A stretch of 64,000 nt of DNA from Vibrio ostreicida (GCF_013074385.2 NZ_JABEYA020000017.1:62001-126000), one strand, 5' to 3'; shown: positions 8,303 to 17,822, counted from the first letter of the stretch. Translations and numbers: made by a program. The notes: a model not told the origin generated them from the letters alone.

Positions 8303-9340
8303 TTAATTGTTGACTTTCAACTTTTGGAAGTACTCGTCGTAGAGCACGCTGGCCTTACCGACTTCATCTTGCCAGGTCCCGCTGTCCATGACTTTCTGAG
8401 GAGGGAAAATGCTCGGGTCATTGGCAAACGATTTGGGTAACAGTGCGTGAGCGGTGGCCACTGGAGTAGGGTAACCGATTTCAAGTGCTATTTTTGCGGC
8501 ATTTTCTGGGCGCAGTAAGAAATTGATCATCTTATGCGCGGCTTCAACATTTTTTGCTGCCGCAGGGATGGCTAAGCTGTCCATCCAAAATACGGTGCCT
8601 TTTTCTGGCCAAATAATATCAATAGAAGCGCCTTCTTGACGCGCCATATAGGCTGAGCCATTCCAAAGCATTCCGAGTGAAACTTCGCCCGCTAAATAAG
8701 GGTTAGCGGGAAAATCTGAGTTAAATACTAATACGTTCGGCATCAGTTTTTGCAGCTCTTGATAAGCGGCATTGATTTCGTCTGGGTTGGTGGTATTGGG
8801 TGAAAAACCTAATTTGGTTAGTGCGATATGGAACACTTCACGAGCGTCATCCATCAGCATAAGCTGGCCTTCCCATTTACTGTCCCATAAATCATCCCAT
8901 TTGGTTACGGACGATTTATCCAACATATCAGAGTTAATGCCTATACCCGTTGCACCCCAGATATAAGGAATCGAATAACTATTATTTGGGTCAAAAGGCT
9001 TGTTTAGAAAATTGGCGTCCAAATCAGAAAAGTGCGATAGCTGCTTCTTATCGATGGATTGCAGCATACCTTCTTTACGCATTTTAGACACAAAGTATGT
9101 CGAAGGAACCACAAGATCATATCCACTTCCCTGAGTTTTGAGCTTGGCATACATGCTTTCGTTTGACTCATAGGTTGAATATATCACCTTAATCCCAGTT
9201 TCTTTGGTGAAGTCTTTCAAAACTTCATTGGGAATGTATTCGGACCAGTTGTAGAAGTAGAGTTCTTGGTCAGCCGCCATAGCAGGTGAGGCGAACAAGG
9301 TCGCCGTGCAGAGTAAGCTTGCACAGAATTTGTTTTTCAT
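8303..9340 (-). CDS. potD: Spermidine/putrescine-binding periplasmic protein PotD
   Basis: A 345-residue substrate-binding protein of the polyamine ABC importer. A signal peptide (MKNKFCASLLCTATLFASPAMA) is followed by the mature start ADQELYFYNWSEYIP, which is typical of PotD/PotF. DLVVPSTYFVSKMRKEGML and the C-terminal region agree with PotD. The reading frame runs further upstream, but the ATG at 9340 is chosen because it gives the signal peptide at once and has GGAA upstream. It is the last gene of potABCD but is separated from potC by 180 bp that hold two hairpins, so its expression may differ from that of potABC. Confidence 0.93.
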   Translation of the reverse strand: MKNKFCASLLCTATLFASPAMAADQELYFYNWSEYIPNEVLKDFTKETGIKVIYSTYESNESMYAKLKTQGSGYDLVVPSTYFVSKMRKEGMLQSIDKKQLSHFSDLDANFLNKPFDPNNSYSIPYIWGATGIGINSDMLDKSSVTKWDDLWDSKWEGQLMLMDDAREVFHIALTKLGFSPNTTNPDEINAAYQELQKLMPNVLVFNSDFPANPYLAGEVSLGMLWNGSAYMARQEGASIDIIWPEKGTVFWMDSLAIPAAAKNVEAAHKMINFLLRPENAAKIALEIGYPTPVATAHALLPKSFANDPSIFPPQKVMDSGTWQDEVGKASVLYDEYFQKLKVNN

Positions 9341-9370
9341 TATTTTTCCGTTCTTTTTGCTGATTCGTAA

Positions 9371-9388
9371 ATCGTCAGTCCTGACGAT
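9371..9388. promoter_or_regulatory. 18-bp palindrome in the potD leader
   Basis: ATCGTCAG-TC-CTGACGAT, a perfect 8-bp inverted repeat with a 2-nt centre, about 30 nt before the potD start codon. It could be an operator or, in RNA, a short hairpin next to the translation start. Confidence 0.55.
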
Positions 9389-9466
9389 AGTTGAAGATAT
9401 CGAGATAAATACAATGCCCATCATTATGATAAGCGGTTCATAATAAATTATACCAGTCAATACTCG

Positions 9467-9494
9467 CAATGGGCACTAAATGATGCCCATATTG
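9467..9494 (-). promoter_or_regulatory. Intercistronic hairpin potC-potD
   Basis: CAATGGGCA pairs with TGCCCATaTTG around an 8-nt loop, 26 nt downstream of the potC stop on the minus strand. There is no U tract. It may stabilise the potABC transcript or reduce read-through to potD. Confidence 0.5.
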
Positions 9495-9520
9495 ATTCGA
9501 TAAATAGACGATATCGGATT

Positions 9521-10291
9521 CTAATGGACTTTGTCTCTCGCCAGTGTCTGCGATACCGCCACAAGAACTAAAGAGACGATTAACATGACGGTGGCGAGCG
9601 CGTTGACTTCTGGAGAAATACCGACTTTCACCATTGAGTAAATCTTCAGAGGCAATATTTCGTAACCAGGCCCAGTGACAAAAGAGCTGATAATGACATC
9701 ATCAAGAGACAAGGTGAAACTGAGTAACCAGCCCGCTGCGACGGCAGGTTTTGCCAAGGGTAAAACAATGCTCTTTATTATCACCCATTCTGTCGCGCCA
9801 AGATCTTTAGCGGCTTCGAGCATCTTTACGTCAAAACCGCTAAGGCGGCTATAAACTGTGATGACAACGAAGGGCAGACAGAAGGTAATATGTGCGATCA
9901 ACAGTGTGAAAAAGCCAAGCTGTGCTCCGATCACCAAGAATAGAGCCAGAAGAGAAATGGCCATTACGATATCAGGAGACATCATCACCACGAACAGCAT
10001 TCCGTTCACAAGACCTTTGCCTTTGAACGAGTAACGAAAAAGGGCGATGGCTGATAGACTGCCTATGATGGTGGCAGCGGTTGCGGAAAAGATCGCAATA
10101 GACAAAGAGTGCCAAGCGGCCTGCATCAGGCTGTCATTATTGAGTAGGTCTTGGTACCACTTGGTCGTAAAGCCTCCCCATTTCATGCCAAATTTGTTGG
10201 CATTGAATGAATTGACGATCAATACGATGATCGGGAGATACAAGAAGGCATAAACCAGCGACATAAAGCCTAGTCTTAGAGTTCTTCCCAT
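9521..10291 (-). CDS. potC: Polyamine ABC transporter permease PotC
   Basis: A 256-residue inner-membrane permease with about six membrane segments. The cytoplasmic EAA loop, which contacts the ATPase, is visible as EAAKDLGATEWVIIKSIVLPLAKPA at about residues 150-175. Length and gene position match PotC. Its start codon overlaps the potB stop by one nucleotide (TAATG), so PotB and PotC are coupled, as expected for a heterodimeric channel. Confidence 0.95.
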   Translation of the reverse strand: MGRTLRLGFMSLVYAFLYLPIIVLIVNSFNANKFGMKWGGFTTKWYQDLLNNDSLMQAAWHSLSIAIFSATAATIIGSLSAIALFRYSFKGKGLVNGMLFVVMMSPDIVMAISLLALFLVIGAQLGFFTLLIAHITFCLPFVVITVYSRLSGFDVKMLEAAKDLGATEWVIIKSIVLPLAKPAVAAGWLLSFTLSLDDVIISSFVTGPGYEILPLKIYSMVKVGISPEVNALATVMLIVSLVLVAVSQTLARDKVH

Positions 10292-11151
10292 TAGTTGAAC
10301 TCCACTCGTTTATTCATAAGTTTACCGGCTCGATAATAAGCAAAAAGCATAATGGCCATTGCGGCTGTCAGAGCAATACTGGTCGCGGCGCCAAATGGCC
10401 AATCTCGTGTATTGAGAACCTGACTCTTAATGACGTTACCGATCAGTAAGTTTTTGGCGCCTCCTAGCAAGTCGGCAACATAAAACATGCCTAAAGCGGG
10501 TAGAAGGACGAGTAAGCACCCTCCAATGATACCTGGTATCGTGAGCGGGAAAATGACCTTAATAAACGTTTGATACTTATTTGCACCTAAGTCTTTTGCT
10601 GCCTCGATGTAAGTGCGGTCAAGCTTTTCAATCGCAGAATACAAAGGCAGAATCATAAAGGGCAGAAGAATGTATACCAAGCCAATCATGACGGCGGTTT
10701 CGGTGTACATCAGCCGTATAGGCTTATCTATGATGCCAATGGTCAGCAAGGATTTGTTTAAAATACCTTGAGTGCCTAACACGATTTTTAAGCCATATGT
10801 ACGGATAAGCGAATTGGTCCAGAAAGGGACGATCACCAAAAAGAGCATGATAGGCCGCCACTTTTTAGGCATCTTGGCAACGGAATAGGCAAAGGGATAA
10901 CCAATGGCCAGACAAAGCAGCGTCGCGATGATGGCCATGTAGAAAGAATGCAAAAGCACTTTTGCATAAAGTGGATCGATCAGGCGTAGGTAGTTATCCA
11001 GAGTGAACGTCAGTTCAATGAGATGCGCTTCATCTCGGGTCAGAAAACTGGTGCCAACGATCATCAGATTGGGTACTAACACAAACAGAGCAAGCCATCC
11101 CACAATGAGGGCTATGATGGCATTTTGTAGATTACACTTCTTGCGTATCAT
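10291..11151 (-). CDS. potB: Polyamine ABC transporter permease PotB
   Basis: A 286-residue permease, the same length as E. coli PotB. It has an EAA loop (EAAKDLGANKYQTFIKVIFPLTIPG) in the second half. The long reading frame begins further upstream inside potA, but the start at 11151 (MIRKKCNLQN) is preferred: GGGAGG lies about 9-10 nt before it and it gives the family length. It overlaps the 3' end of potA by 20 nt. Confidence 0.93.
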   Translation of the reverse strand: MIRKKCNLQNAIIALIVGWLALFVLVPNLMIVGTSFLTRDEAHLIELTFTLDNYLRLIDPLYAKVLLHSFYMAIIATLLCLAIGYPFAYSVAKMPKKWRPIMLFLVIVPFWTNSLIRTYGLKIVLGTQGILNKSLLTIGIIDKPIRLMYTETAVMIGLVYILLPFMILPLYSAIEKLDRTYIEAAKDLGANKYQTFIKVIFPLTIPGIIGGCLLVLLPALGMFYVADLLGGAKNLLIGNVIKSQVLNTRDWPFGAATSIALTAAMAIMLFAYYRAGKLMNKRVEFN

Positions 11152-12265
11152 GCAATACCACCTCCCAGCTCTCAACCCAGGTAATGGCCACTTTTTGCCC
11201 AAGTGAATGATCGACATCTGGGTCATCTTCGTTAAAGAACTCACTCACCATTACTCTAAGGCCTGATTCAAGTGTCACGACAGAATCAAGCGTCATACCT
11301 TTATAGGTGCGCTCGATAACATGGCCGACGATGCCTTTTTGTTCTGACTCTTTGATTTCCTCTAGGCGTAAATCTTCAGGGCGAAGAAGAACCTGAAGTT
11401 TATCACCTGAGTGAACCGGTTGGTGGTAATAGACAACAGAATCCACCCCCTCAATCTCGGCCCGAATGCGTTTTTCGTCGATACGCTCAATAACATTGGC
11501 CTTAAAGACGTTGATTTCGCCAATAAAACGCGCAACGAAGAGATTTTGGGGTTCTTCATAGATCTCCCGTGGTGAGCCATCTTGTTCTATAACGCCATCT
11601 CGCATTACGATGATACGGTCCGACATTGACAAGGCCTCTTCTTGATCGTGGGTAACGAAAATGAAGGTAATACCTAGTTGACGCTGGAGCTGCTTAAGCT
11701 CAATTTGCATTTGCTTGCGAAGTTTATAATCCAGTGCAGACAGCGATTCATCAAGTAAAAGCACTTTAGGCTTGTTGACCACGGCACGAGCAATGGCGAT
11801 TCGTTGTTGCTGACCACCTGAAAGTTGATGGGGCTTGCGTGCTGCCATATGGTCAAGGCGAACCATTCGCAATGATTCCATCACTCGTGGTTCGATCTCT
11901 GCCGATGGGATTTTTTGCATTCGTAGCCCAAATGCGACGTTATCAAACACGGTCATATGAGGAAATAAAGCGTAGCTTTGGAATACAGTGTTGACATGAC
12001 GTTGCTCGGCAGGGATTTGAGTGACATTATGGTCACCAAGAATAATCTCGCCACTGTCGGCGGTTTCAAAACCGGCAATCATTCGTAAAACAGTGGTTTT
12101 TCCGCAACCTGAGGGACCTAGAATGGTCAAGAATTCACCATGATTCACATCGAGGTTAAGGTTGCCGATGATTTGCTTTCCATCAAAACTCTTGCTGAGG
12201 CCAGTTAAACGAATAACGGGTTGCTCTACATATTGTTTAGCGTTCAACGTCTGTTTTTCTCCCAC
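11132..12265 (-). CDS. potA: Polyamine ABC transporter ATPase PotA
   Basis: A 377-residue ABC ATPase that drives spermidine/putrescine import. Walker A GPSGCGKTT, the ABC signature LSGGQQQR, Walker B VLLLDESLSALD and the H-loop FVTHDQEEAL are all present. A C-terminal regulatory TOBE domain (about 280-377) includes LLRPEDLRLEEI and SEFFNEDDPDVDHS, closely like E. coli PotA, where this domain mediates feedback by spermidine. The frame begins with GTG at 12265; no strong ribosome binding site is visible, but the first residues (MGEKQTLN) resemble E. coli PotA. First gene of the pot operon. Confidence 0.94.
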   Translation of the reverse strand: MGEKQTLNAKQYVEQPVIRLTGLSKSFDGKQIIGNLNLDVNHGEFLTILGPSGCGKTTVLRMIAGFETADSGEIILGDHNVTQIPAEQRHVNTVFQSYALFPHMTVFDNVAFGLRMQKIPSAEIEPRVMESLRMVRLDHMAARKPHQLSGGQQQRIAIARAVVNKPKVLLLDESLSALDYKLRKQMQIELKQLQRQLGITFIFVTHDQEEALSMSDRIIVMRDGVIEQDGSPREIYEEPQNLFVARFIGEINVFKANVIERIDEKRIRAEIEGVDSVVYYHQPVHSGDKLQVLLRPEDLRLEEIKESEQKGIVGHVIERTYKGMTLDSVVTLESGLRVMVSEFFNEDDPDVDHSLGQKVAITWVESWEVVLHDTQEV

Positions 12266-12603
12266 ACTAAATTGGCTGATAAGAATATTGGATTAGAATC
12301 GCGAATCATAATCATCACACGGGCCAAATTAAAGGACTTTATGACGCTTACACTCAAAAATTTTAAGGTCACACATAAACGGCGAGGAATAAGCCGGCTC
12401 ATCCCTCCAATTTGAATCGGTTTCGGTGAGGACAATGCGCTTGTTTCGTTACGATGATTTCACTAAAGTCGCGATGAAACGGGGTGCATTATGGATTTAA
12501 TTTGGTGTTTATAACGCTTCCAGTATAATGTAAGAATGTCGTAATATATCACTTCAACAATAAGTTAGCGCAGTTGTACGTTGGCTAGGTACCGGATTAC
12601 AGA
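12266..12603. other. Intergenic region between divergent potA and membrane-protein gene, 338 bp
   Basis: Promoters for both directions should lie here. No repeat, RNA or coding frame was recognised, and no clear regulator site was seen. Confidence 0.5.
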
Positions 12604-13413
12604 ATGAGTAATGAGACAGAAAAAGACTTCAACCTAGGTGGGAGTATTGAGCGTGCACTATCAGGTGACTATGAGCTCAAAGCAGTGGATGTACTGAAGG
12701 AGGCTTGGGAACTGACAACGAAAAACTTTTTCTCGTTTTTGCCTGCTACTATTTTACTTCTAGCGGTGCAGTTATTGATTGTGTACGTGGCCTTGACCCT
12801 ACAATTGGATGACCTTAACCAACTAGTGACGCTCGTGGACAACCCAGATGAAGCGAAGCTGCAACAATTCATGCAAATTGTCTTGGTGGCGAGTTCCAGT
12901 TATAAAATTATTAGCGCGCCAATTTTTGCCGGTGTGATGTTAATGGCATTAAGTCACACCGTGGGATTACCCACTAAGCTTCAGGATATGACCAAGGGCC
13001 TTCAGTATACGATACCGATCATTGTTGCGACATCCTTGAGCTTATCTGTGCAATGGGTGTTGGGCGCTCTTATTCCGTTTATTACCTTGTATTTATCATT
13101 GGCATTCAGTAATGCGCTGCTACTTATTTGTGACAAACAAGTCTCACCCGCTCAGTCGTTGCTACTTTCACTTAGGGCGGCAAACAAGAAAATCATAAGC
13201 TTGGCTGGTATCTACTTGGCGATTACACTTATGTTCGTTGTTGGTGCACTGCCCTATGGTTTGGGGTTAGTCTTTGTTATCCCATTTTATTTTCACGCTA
13301 AAGGGATTATTTACCGAGAAATGTTTGGCACTAAGCTTACCGCTGCGGTGATAGGAAAACCTAAAGGCAAGGATGACGACAATGACGATAATTCACAATT
13401 GTTCAATGCGTAA
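12604..13413 (+). CDS. Multi-pass inner membrane protein of unknown function
   Basis: A 269-residue protein with a soluble N-terminus of about 40 residues, five or six hydrophobic segments (roughly 42-66, 104-122, 140-185, 205-240) and a short acidic tail rich in Asp (KGKDDDNDDN). The overall look is of the YciC/UPF0259-like membrane proteins, but I cannot make a firm match. The gene overlaps the following Bax-like gene by 8 nt, so the two are coupled, which suggests a shared role at the envelope. Confidence 0.7.
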   Translation: MSNETEKDFNLGGSIERALSGDYELKAVDVLKEAWELTTKNFFSFLPATILLLAVQLLIVYVALTLQLDDLNQLVTLVDNPDEAKLQQFMQIVLVASSSYKIISAPIFAGVMLMALSHTVGLPTKLQDMTKGLQYTIPIIVATSLSLSVQWVLGALIPFITLYLSLAFSNALLLICDKQVSPAQSLLLSLRAANKKIISLAGIYLAITLMFVVGALPYGLGLVFVIPFYFHAKGIIYREMFGTKLTAAVIGKPKGKDDDNDDNSQLFNA

Positions 13414-14245
13414 AACAGAGCTTCTTGCTCTTATTGTAACGGGCTTGGTGGCCAGTTGGAGTTTTTGGGTCTTTGAGAAAGAACAGGATAAAGAGAGTAC
13501 CAAGCCGTCGCCGACCAAAGACTACGCGCTGTCATTTGAGGGTTGGCGAGTAGAAAAGGCACCGAACTTTGCCACGATGACTAATGTGACGGAAAAGAAA
13601 CGAGCATTTTTTGATTACCTTCGCCCAGGTGTGGCTTTTGAAAACAAACGTATTCTGGAAGAGAGACGCCAGTTGGAAAGCATTCAGCGCAGCTTAAAAG
13701 CGGGCAGTGTGTCTCGTGCAGAACGGCGGGAAGCCGCGCGCTTGGCAGCACGTTATGATGTCGAGCTGGATACTTCGGGGATAACACAGTCATGGCTTGA
13801 TCAAATGCTTCATCGAGTAGAAATGATCCCTGAAGCTCTTGTTTTGGTTCAGGGAGCGAATGAATCGGCGTGGGGAACTTCCCGCTTTGCTCTGCAAGCC
13901 AATAATTACTTCGGACAGTGGTGCTACAGTGTCGGGTGTGGCTTAGTCCCCCTTTTGCGTGGTGAAGGCATGACCCACGAAGTGGCGAAATTTGATTCTG
14001 TTCAGCAATCTATTCACGGCTATTTCATGAATGTTAATCGTAATCGAGCTTATGAGGAACTGCGTGAAATTCGTTATCAACGTTATCTTAGTGGTCAAAG
14101 CCTGACCAATACGGGGGCGGCCCTTGCATTGACGGAGGGTTTGCTGAAATACTCTGAACGAGGTGAGGCGTATGTCAAGGACTTACAGGCGATGATCAGG
14201 CACAATCAGTCTTTCTGGGACAAAACACCAAATAAAAATAAGTAG
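13406..14245 (+). CDS. Bax-like glucosaminidase-domain protein, membrane anchored
   Basis: A 279-residue protein with an N-terminal signal anchor (about residues 6-23, rich in Leu, Val, Trp) and a C-terminal glucosaminidase-like domain of the Bax family. The catalytic-type segment VLVQGANESAWGTSRFALQANNYFG (split here only by description) contains the ESAWGTS motif with the general-acid glutamate, and the following GQW/C-rich portion is typical of Bax. The activity expected is cleavage of peptidoglycan. The start ATG at 13406 overlaps the previous stop (ATGCGTAA); an earlier in-frame ATG at 13373 would put charged residues before the anchor and is less likely. Confidence 0.82.
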   Translation: MRKTELLALIVTGLVASWSFWVFEKEQDKESTKPSPTKDYALSFEGWRVEKAPNFATMTNVTEKKRAFFDYLRPGVAFENKRILEERRQLESIQRSLKAGSVSRAERREAARLAARYDVELDTSGITQSWLDQMLHRVEMIPEALVLVQGANESAWGTSRFALQANNYFGQWCYSVGCGLVPLLRGEGMTHEVAKFDSVQQSIHGYFMNVNRNRAYEELREIRYQRYLSGQSLTNTGAALALTEGLLKYSERGEAYVKDLQAMIRHNQSFWDKTPNKNK

Positions 14246-14250
14246 TAATA

Positions 14251-14904
14251 ATGAAGAAACAATCTTTAGCCCTGCTCACTTTGATGGCGACAGTGGCATT
14301 GCCCATTCATGCTCAAGAGTATATGTTCACGTATTCCAAGCTTTACACACAACTTAAGCAAAATGAGAAGCAAGGCCATCAAGACGTTAAAGTGGGTTTC
14401 TTTTTTCTCAATGCTGAAACCAAATCGAATTGTGTGATTGAAAAGGCATGGATGGAAAAAGAAGCGCATTATGAACAGCTCAAAACTTCCCCTTACCATG
14501 AAGTCTTAGTGCCATTAGACAGCAATCTAAAGTCAGCGAACCCTTTGGTCTTTGTCAGAACCCCAGTCAATCAACGTTGTGATTTTTCGATGGTTGTTAT
14601 GACAAAGGACCCGCTAGAGGGGGTTGTCGCGTATGCTGAGATTGAAAGATTGATGCCTCAAATGCAAACGATGTTGGAAGATCTTGGGGGAATGTTTGCC
14701 AGTTGGTTCACCCCAGACGTCGAGGGTGTGACGTTAGAGTTTTCGAACAACTTAAATGCTTCGGTTCAGTTTTCCAATGGGCAAACGAAACCGATTATTG
14801 ACGGAAAAGTACAAATATCACTGGCTGAGATTGGTCGTGGAGGAACGATGAGCTTGCCGCAAAAGACGGCTCGTGTGCTTCCTTTTCTGCCGAAAGCAAA
14901 GTGA
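14251..14904 (+). CDS. Secreted/periplasmic protein, DUF2987-like
   Basis: A 217-residue protein with a clean signal peptide (MKKQSLALLTLMATVALPIHA, about 21 residues) and no membrane segment afterwards. It resembles the DUF2987 family of Vibrio and related genera, whose function is unknown. Two cysteines (about residues 56 and 108) could form a disulfide in the periplasm. It lies 5 nt after the Bax-like gene and forms a three-gene unit with it and the membrane protein. No strong ribosome binding site is visible upstream. Confidence 0.75.
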   Translation: MKKQSLALLTLMATVALPIHAQEYMFTYSKLYTQLKQNEKQGHQDVKVGFFFLNAETKSNCVIEKAWMEKEAHYEQLKTSPYHEVLVPLDSNLKSANPLVFVRTPVNQRCDFSMVVMTKDPLEGVVAYAEIERLMPQMQTMLEDLGGMFASWFTPDVEGVTLEFSNNLNASVQFSNGQTKPIIDGKVQISLAEIGRGGTMSLPQKTARVLPFLPKAK

Positions 14905-14924
14905 TGTTGACTCATGCCAAACAG

Positions 14925-14950
14925 AAAGGGCCGCTTCTGCGACCCTTTAC
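14925..14950. terminator. Terminator between convergent DUF2987-like gene and ttcA
   Basis: Inverted repeat AAAGGGcCGC-ttct-GCGaCCCTTT. The hairpin lies between two convergent genes and may act in both directions, although the T tracts are poor. Confidence 0.6.
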
Positions 14951-14955
14951 CTTAT

Positions 14956-15888
14956 CTAAATATTAGTGACATTAAGCTGTAGACTTGGTTCAAACTCTTG
15001 GACTAAGCCTTCATCGAACACGGCTTGATTTGGCATCTCTTCTTTATCAAAGCCGATGTCTCCGCCATCAATCACCCCTGAATCTTTATCGATAGACTTA
15101 AAATCAAATAGCTGATGATCCGCCATGTGACTGGGAACGACGTTTTGCATGGCTCTGAACATGGACTCGATGCGTCCCGGAAAGCGTTTATCCCAATCGT
15201 TAAGCATGTGCTTAATGTTTTGACGCTGCAAATTTGGCTGAGAGCCACACAAGTTACAAGGAATGATAGGGTAGTCGCGCATTGCAGAGAACTTGATAAT
15301 ATCTTTTTCACGGCAGTAGGCGAGAGGGCGAATAACGACATGTTCACCATTATCAGACACAAGTTTAGGTGGCATCCCTTTCATTTTACCGCCATGAAAC
15401 ATATTGAGGAAAAGCGTTTCGAGAATATCGTCACGATGATGCCCTAACGCAATTTTTGTTGCGCCCAACTCTTTGGCTGTACGATAAAGTATTCCGCGTC
15501 GAAGCCTAGAGCATAGCGAGCACGTTGTTTTTCCTTCTGGAACTTTATCGACGACAATCGAATAGGTATCTTCTTCGACAACTTGATATTCAACCCCCAA
15601 AGACTCGAGGTATTCAGGGAGAACGTGCTCGGGAAATCCTGGCTGTTTCTGATCGAGGTTAACCGCAATAAGGGAAAAATGAATCGGAGCACTTTTTTGC
15701 AAACTCATGAGAATATCAAGCATGGTATAGCTATCTTTTCCACCTGATAGGCAGACCATGATTCGATCACCGTCTTCGATCATGTTGAAATCTTGGATTG
15801 CCTGACCAGTATTACGGCGAATACGCTTTTGTAGCTTGTTGAAATTATATTGCTGAGCCTTGTTAAGCTCTTGAGTTTGCTCTGTCAT
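14956..15888 (-). CDS. ttcA: tRNA 2-thiocytidine biosynthesis protein TtcA
   Basis: A 310-residue PP-loop ATPase that makes 2-thiocytidine at position 32 of tRNA. The PP-loop LSGGKDS is at residues 47-53. Two CxxC motifs (CSLC near 122-126 and CNLC near 213-216) provide the ligands of the Fe-S cluster. Length is normal. The gene stands between the DUF2987-like gene and uspE, as in other vibrios. Confidence 0.95.
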   Translation of the reverse strand: MTEQTQELNKAQQYNFNKLQKRIRRNTGQAIQDFNMIEDGDRIMVCLSGGKDSYTMLDILMSLQKSAPIHFSLIAVNLDQKQPGFPEHVLPEYLESLGVEYQVVEEDTYSIVVDKVPEGKTTCSLCSRLRRGILYRTAKELGATKIALGHHRDDILETLFLNMFHGGKMKGMPPKLVSDNGEHVVIRPLAYCREKDIIKFSAMRDYPIIPCNLCGSQPNLQRQNIKHMLNDWDKRFPGRIESMFRAMQNVVPSHMADHQLFDFKSIDKDSGVIDGGDIGFDKEEMPNQAVFDEGLVQEFEPSLQLNVTNI

Positions 15889-15995
15889 TTTATTGCAGTC
15901 TTAACCATTCATGAACCAAAATGAAGTGGGTATGATACGGATAATTGACTCAGATACCAGCTATAAAGCCAGAAGAGAACAAAAAAACGCAATAG

Positions 15996-16943
15996 TCACT
16001 TAGCATTTACTGGGTCCAAAGGGCTAACATAGCCCGGAGGTTTAAGTGCCAGAACATCACAATTAATTTTGTCAATCACATGCTCGGCGGTGTTACCAAT
16101 AAACACCGCGGATAAACCGGCGCGTCCCGTGGTGCCGATAATGACCATGCCAGCGTTGAGTTCTTGGGTTAAGGCGGGGATAACATCCTCCGGTAATCCT
16201 TGCTGTACACGGGTTTGTTCTTCTCCGTATCCGTGTTTCTGACGCAATGCTTTCATTGCAGAAAGGTGATGCCCACGAACCGCATCGCTGTATGTCGTTG
16301 GGTCAAACTCAGGAAGTTCAATAGTGATGTTAGCGGGGGTAATAGGGTAGGCGTTAACCAGATAGGGCTTCGCTTCTAACCGTTCAGATAAACTGTTCAT
16401 CTGCTCAACCAAGACATCATTGAGAGCAAGGTGGGTGTCATTTTCTGAGCCTACGTGTACAGAAGCCAATATGCTCGATTGTTCCGGCCAGTCAGCATGC
16501 TTAACGAGCAGCACTGGGCAAGGGCACTTGCGGAGCAAATGCCAATCTGTGGGGGTAAAAATGACGGACTCCAAGGTGTCATGTTTACGGGTTCCTTTGA
16601 TGACAATATCATGTTCTCCGGAATAAACCTCTGAGGTGATTGCTTCGTAAGGTCTATTGTGCCATATAACCTTGCATTCAAAATCTATATCATCACTGAG
16701 GTGTGTCTTCGCAACTTTTTTAAGCCACTCTTCACGTTGACCAATGACACCTTGCCGCATGGCGTTACGCTCATCGACGGATAGCATGGATGTCATGTCA
16801 TAGGAGAAATCATAAATAGATAAAAAGAACGTAACTTTACTGCGTGAGCGGCTTTTTTTAGCAAGCTGCATAGCTCGAGTCAGGGCAGGTTGCTCGTCTC
16901 GATTGATGTCAGCAACCACTAGGATCCTATTATAAATGCTCAT
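15996..16943 (-). CDS. uspE: Universal stress protein UspE
   Basis: A 315-residue tandem universal-stress protein with two Usp domains (about 1-150 and 165-305). The second domain ends with GTTGRAGLSAVFIGNTAEHV, which carries the G-x2-G-x9-G(S/T) nucleotide-binding pattern. It lies downstream of fnr on the same strand, the usual fnr-uspE arrangement of enterobacteria and vibrios. AAGGAG lies 5-6 nt before the start. In E. coli UspE is linked to motility, adhesion and resistance to DNA damage; here the role is by homology only. Confidence 0.93.
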   Translation of the reverse strand: MSIYNRILVVADINRDEQPALTRAMQLAKKSRSRSKVTFFLSIYDFSYDMTSMLSVDERNAMRQGVIGQREEWLKKVAKTHLSDDIDFECKVIWHNRPYEAITSEVYSGEHDIVIKGTRKHDTLESVIFTPTDWHLLRKCPCPVLLVKHADWPEQSSILASVHVGSENDTHLALNDVLVEQMNSLSERLEAKPYLVNAYPITPANITIELPEFDPTTYSDAVRGHHLSAMKALRQKHGYGEEQTRVQQGLPEDVIPALTQELNAGMVIIGTTGRAGLSAVFIGNTAEHVIDKINCDVLALKPPGYVSPLDPVNAK

Positions 16944-17072
16944 ATGAACTCCTTGGAATTGAGTCGAGTATATGATTAATGTAGCGCAGCTAAGCGAAAA
17001 ATATTAGAAAAATAGTGAGTAGTGTCAAAAAAGTATGACGCAGCTCAGGTTTGAGCTACGTCATTGAAATTA

Positions 17073-17822
17073 TTAGGGTTGTAAAGAAACGCCAGCCAAT
17101 TCCATGAGATCATTATGATTAAGTATAGTGATGTATTTGCCTTTGACGCTGATGAGTTCCGCCTTTTGAAAACGGCCCAGAAGACGAGAGATAGTTTCGA
17201 CAGTCAAACCTAGGTAATTCCCGATGTCGCCACGTGTCATCGTTAGACGAAACTCACGTTGACTGAATCCGCGTTGCGAGAATCGAGTGGCAAGATTGTA
17301 AAGAAATGCGGCGAGACGTTCTTCTGCGTTTTTCTTCGATAAAAGCAAGATCATATCCTGATCGCCCTTAATTTCATTACTCATCAGACGCATCATTTGC
17401 TGACGAAGTTTGGGCATTCTACCGGACAAATCATCGAGCGTTTCATATGGGATTTCACACACCATCGATGTTTCTAGCGCTTGCGCGAAACTCGGGTGAA
17501 CATCGCCTGTAATGGCATCAAAGCCGACCAAGTCACCGGCAAGATGGAACGCTGTGATCTGTTCATCGCCTTGTTCTGTAATGGTATAGCTCTTGAGGGT
17601 ACCAGATCGAATTGCATAGAGTGATTTAAGCTCATCACCTGCTTTAAAAAGCTCTTGGCCTTTTTGGATTGGTTTCTTGCGCTCTATAATCTCATCGAGC
17701 TGATCAAGTTCAGAGTCGTTTAAAGTGAAAGGGATGCAGAGTTGACTAATGCTGCAATCTTGGCAGTGAATGGTACAGCCGCCGGAATTGACACGTTTTG
17801 TGGACAATTTATCTGTAATCAT
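17073..17822 (-). CDS. fnr: Fumarate/nitrate reduction regulator FNR
   Basis: A 249-residue oxygen-responsive regulator. The N-terminal cysteines in CTIHCQDCSISQLC (residues 16, 20, 23, 29) and the fourth at SMVCEIP (about 122) match the 4Fe-4S ligands of FNR. A cyclic-nucleotide-binding fold occupies about 30-150. The C-terminal helix-turn-helix contains TVETISRLLGRFQ, whose E-x2-S-R recognition residues read the TTGAT half-site. It sits between uspE and the cbb3 oxidase genes, a cluster FNR commonly controls. Confidence 0.97.
   Translation of the reverse strand: MITDKLSTKRVNSGGCTIHCQDCSISQLCIPFTLNDSELDQLDEIIERKKPIQKGQELFKAGDELKSLYAIRSGTLKSYTITEQGDEQITAFHLAGDLVGFDAITGDVHPSFAQALETSMVCEIPYETLDDLSGRMPKLRQQMMRLMSNEIKGDQDMILLLSKKNAEERLAAFLYNLATRFSQRGFSQREFRLTMTRGDIGNYLGLTVETISRLLGRFQKAELISVKGKYITILNHNDLMELAGVSLQP

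Noticed and set aside
15072..15692. Long reading frames antisense to ttcA and other genes
   Set aside because: They are shadows of the real coding frame, without ribosome binding sites or recognisable domains.
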